Source of the DNA: a virus
Virus record (IMG/VR): IMGVR_UViG_3300006924_000033
Location: 1-49,553 of that record
DNA length: 49,553 nt
Reading direction: 5' to 3' (one strand)
The translations under genes were made by a program, and so were the position numbers. The notes beneath the pieces were generated by a model. It was not told the DNA's origin. It searched no databases and worked only from the letters and a program-made list of their open reading frames with translations. Of this stretch, positions 48,169 through 49,553 are shown one piece after another (position 1 is the first letter of the stretch; every line of letters begins with the position of its first letter).

Positions 48169-48761
48169 TGCGAGACAAGTTAGCAATGAGCATGACAAAG
48201 TTTTTTCGCTTTATAGCAGATACATTCTTTGCTAAACGTTATGGTCATAGAGCAGTTGTATTAGAAACAGTAGCAGGTGTTCCTGGCATGGTTGCTGGTA
48301 TGTGGTTACACATGAAAAGCCTGCGTAAGATGAAAGTTGGGTATGGGCCTGACATAAGAGAGATGTTAGCAGAAGCAGAGAATGAAAGAATGCACTTAAT
48401 GTTCTTTATTGAGATAGCACAACCTAATTGGTTTGAAAGGTATTTGGTTTTGTTTGCTCAATTTATTTTTATGTTATTTTACTCTGTATTGTATATAATA
48501 GATTACAAAACAGCACACAGAATGATTGCTTACTTTGAAGAAGAGGCAGTAAGAAGTTATACTAGTTATTTAGAATTAGTTGAAAGTGGTGAAGTGCCAA
48601 ATGTACCTGCACCTAAACTTGCTATCAAATATTATAAAATGAAGGATGATGCTAAGTTAAGTGATTTGATTAAAAAAGTTAGAGCAGATGAACAACATCA
48701 CAGCAAAATTAATCACAAGTACGCAGATGGCGATACATCATTTAAAAGGAAAAACGGTTGA
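48168..48761 (+). CDS. Alternative oxidase (quinol oxidase)
   Basis: A 197-residue di-iron oxidase. All ligand motifs are visible: Glu33 in VLETVAGVPGM, E73-xx-H76 in AEAENERMHLM, a Glu in AYFEEEAVRSYT (124-126), and E175-xx-H178 in RADEQHHSKINH. Hydrophobic stretches near 93-111 place it on the membrane. It passes electrons from quinol to oxygen without pumping protons. A related enzyme, PTOX, is known in cyanophages. It follows the transglycosylase group and is followed by an early promoter. Confidence 0.93.
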   Translation: MRDKLAMSMTKFFRFIADTFFAKRYGHRAVVLETVAGVPGMVAGMWLHMKSLRKMKVGYGPDIREMLAEAENERMHLMFFIEIAQPNWFERYLVLFAQFIFMLFYSVLYIIDYKTAHRMIAYFEEEAVRSYTSYLELVESGEVPNVPAPKLAIKYYKMKDDAKLSDLIKKVRADEQHHSKINHKYADGDTSFKRKNG

Positions 48762-48786
48762 CATTGGCCACAAAAAATGATATAAT
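48758..48786 (+). promoter_or_regulatory. Sigma70-type early promoter
   Basis: TTGACA (48758-48763), 17 bases, TATAAT (48781-48786), overlapping the oxidase stop. Predicted start is about 48793. An eight-codon frame starts at 48794, and the glycosyltransferase ATG lies at 48807 with GGAG before it. Confidence 0.85.
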
Positions 48787-48806
48787 AACTAATATGGAGA
48801 ATCTAT

Positions 48807-49553
48807 ATGGAGGAAGGTAATTTGTACAAAATGAAAATGCGTAAATTGTTCTACATGGGTCTTGAGTCTTATGAAGCAAGATACACATTACAATTACAAG
48901 ACTGGAACGAGCGAGAGTTTAAAAAGCATGATATTGATTATGAAATAATCAAAGGTGAAGAACTTGATAACAGTAAAGCAATCGTTACAGGTAGTGTACT
49001 TGATGCACATGGAAGAAGTTATTACAGTCTAAGTCAAACAATGAACTTAGTACAGAAAATGAAGAACGGTGAAATCACAAGCGATGACGTAATCTTCTAT
49101 GAAGATATGTTTACACCAGGCTTAGAATGTTTGCCTTACATAATGGACCAGTCCCCAGAAGAATACAGACCTAAAGTATTCCTAAGATTCTTAGCACAAA
49201 CAACAGACCCAGATGACTTCCTTATTAGAGAAGGTATGTTTGATTGGATGCGTAGATATGAACAAATGGTAGATGAGTTTGTCACAGGTATTATTGTAGC
49301 AAGTGAAGAATTTGTAGCACACTTAAGAACAGCAGGATTTAAGAAGCCTATATATGTAACAGGCTTACCGTTTGGTAAAGAAGAAGTGCAAGAACGTGTT
49401 CCTAATCCTAAGCCACTTAATGAAAGAAGCAACAGAGTAGGCTTTGCGGCACGTTGGGACGATGAGAAGCAACCACACTTTTATATGGACTTAGCAGAGG
49501 AGTATTACAAAATAGATCCTACTGTTGAGTTTGCAATCTTTTGTGGACACCCA
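48807..49553 (+). CDS. Glycosyltransferase-like protein (partial)
   Basis: An open frame of at least 249 codons that runs off the window. The N-terminal half is acidic and alpha/beta, with a DVIFYEDMFTPGLECLPYIMD segment. The C-terminal part has VTGIIVASEEFVAHL, IYVTGLPFGKEEV, and VGFAARWDDEKQPHFYMDLAEEYYK, which match the acceptor-domain end and donor-domain start of GT4-type glycosyltransferases. It would move a sugar to a protein, DNA or glycan; the target is unknown. ATG 48807 has GGAGA before it and follows an early promoter. Confidence 0.75.
   Translation, partial: MEEGNLYKMKMRKLFYMGLESYEARYTLQLQDWNEREFKKHDIDYEIIKGEELDNSKAIVTGSVLDAHGRSYYSLSQTMNLVQKMKNGEITSDDVIFYEDMFTPGLECLPYIMDQSPEEYRPKVFLRFLAQTTDPDDFLIREGMFDWMRRYEQMVDEFVTGIIVASEEFVAHLRTAGFKKPIYVTGLPFGKEEVQERVPNPKPLNERSNRVGFAARWDDEKQPHFYMDLAEEYYKIDPTVEFAIFCGHP

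Noticed and set aside
48794-48820. ATG 48794 as a leaderless start of the last gene
   Set aside because: That frame ends after eight codons; the long frame begins at ATG 48807 with its own GGAG site.
1-49553. CRISPR array, insertion sequence, integrase or attachment site
   Set aside because: No direct-repeat and spacer array, transposase, integrase or tRNA-end duplication was seen anywhere in the window.

Overview
The window looks like part of a T4-like marine myovirus genome. It carries T4-type replication genes: a family B DNA polymerase (gp43), a sliding clamp (gp45), a clamp-loader ATPase (gp44), and probable DsbA and DexA homologues. It also has long fibre genes, a T4-type lysozyme, a phoH gene, and many copies of an 8-base element, mostly GATAAATA, placed like T4 late promoters (TATAAATA). 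The sequence is AT-rich, densely packed, almost all on the + strand, with many 4-base start/stop overlaps. It resembles phages of abundant marine bacteria (SAR11-like or cyanobacterial hosts). No photosystem gene is present here, so the host cannot be fixed from this window.

Layout. 0-6 kb: small proteins, a tRNA-Ala(UGC) directly behind a late promoter, two multipass membrane proteins (DUF6580-like and DUF3307-like), a 2OG-Fe(II) oxygenase, NAD synthetase and a radical SAM protein. 5.9-11 kb: a structured untranslated RNA leader, small membrane proteins, a class 3 lipase, a Gly-rich protein, a second 2OG-Fe(II) oxygenase, a DexA-like exonuclease and a PP-loop (asparagine-synthase-like) protein. 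11-18 kb: ClpP, a VOC-like protein, a fragment-like protein with the DnaE GRGS region, a GroES-like co-chaperonin, a sulfotransferase and gp44. 18-25 kb: a second radical SAM protein, a short UDP-sugar dehydrogenase, SufE, an SDR, PhoH (minus strand), structural-looking proteins, an ACP-like protein without its serine, and an overlapping spanin-like pair. 25-29 kb: a DnaJ/CbpA-like protein, a full ClpA-type unfoldase and lysozyme. 29-41 kb: collagen-like and other fibre proteins, a HAD phosphatase and a third 2OG-Fe(II) oxygenase (minus strand). 41-49.5 kb: an EF-hand membrane protein (holin candidate), DsbA-like protein, gp43, gp45, a DpdA/TGT-like transglycosylase, an alternative oxidase and the start of a glycosyltransferase.

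Two promoter classes are visible. Sigma70-type promoters (TTGAC- plus TATAAT, 16-17 base spacing) precede the DexA-like gene, the gp44 operon, the DnaJ-like gene, the HAD gene, the 37.8 kb operon, the DsbA-like gene, the gp43 operon and the glycosyltransferase. Late-type promoters precede structural, metabolic and chaperone genes. At seven genes the late element lies exactly five bases before the ATG, which puts the predicted +1 on the A of the start codon, so these mRNAs should be leaderless. Two early promoters have the same geometry.

Functionally the window combines replication, virion fibres and lysis with much host-takeover cargo: a protein-quality-control set (ClpP, ClpA with an IGF loop, DnaJ-like, GroES-like), NAD, Fe-S and redox metabolism (NadE, SufE, alternative oxidase), surface-sugar and sulfate chemistry, and possible 7-deazaguanine nucleic-acid modification. 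The strongest leads are the leaderless late genes, the phage-encoded ClpA-ClpP pair, the Ser-less ACP, the EF-hand holin candidate, the DnaE-like half-domain, the attenuator-like hairpin before phoH, and an unlisted 33-residue membrane gene behind a back-to-back late promoter.
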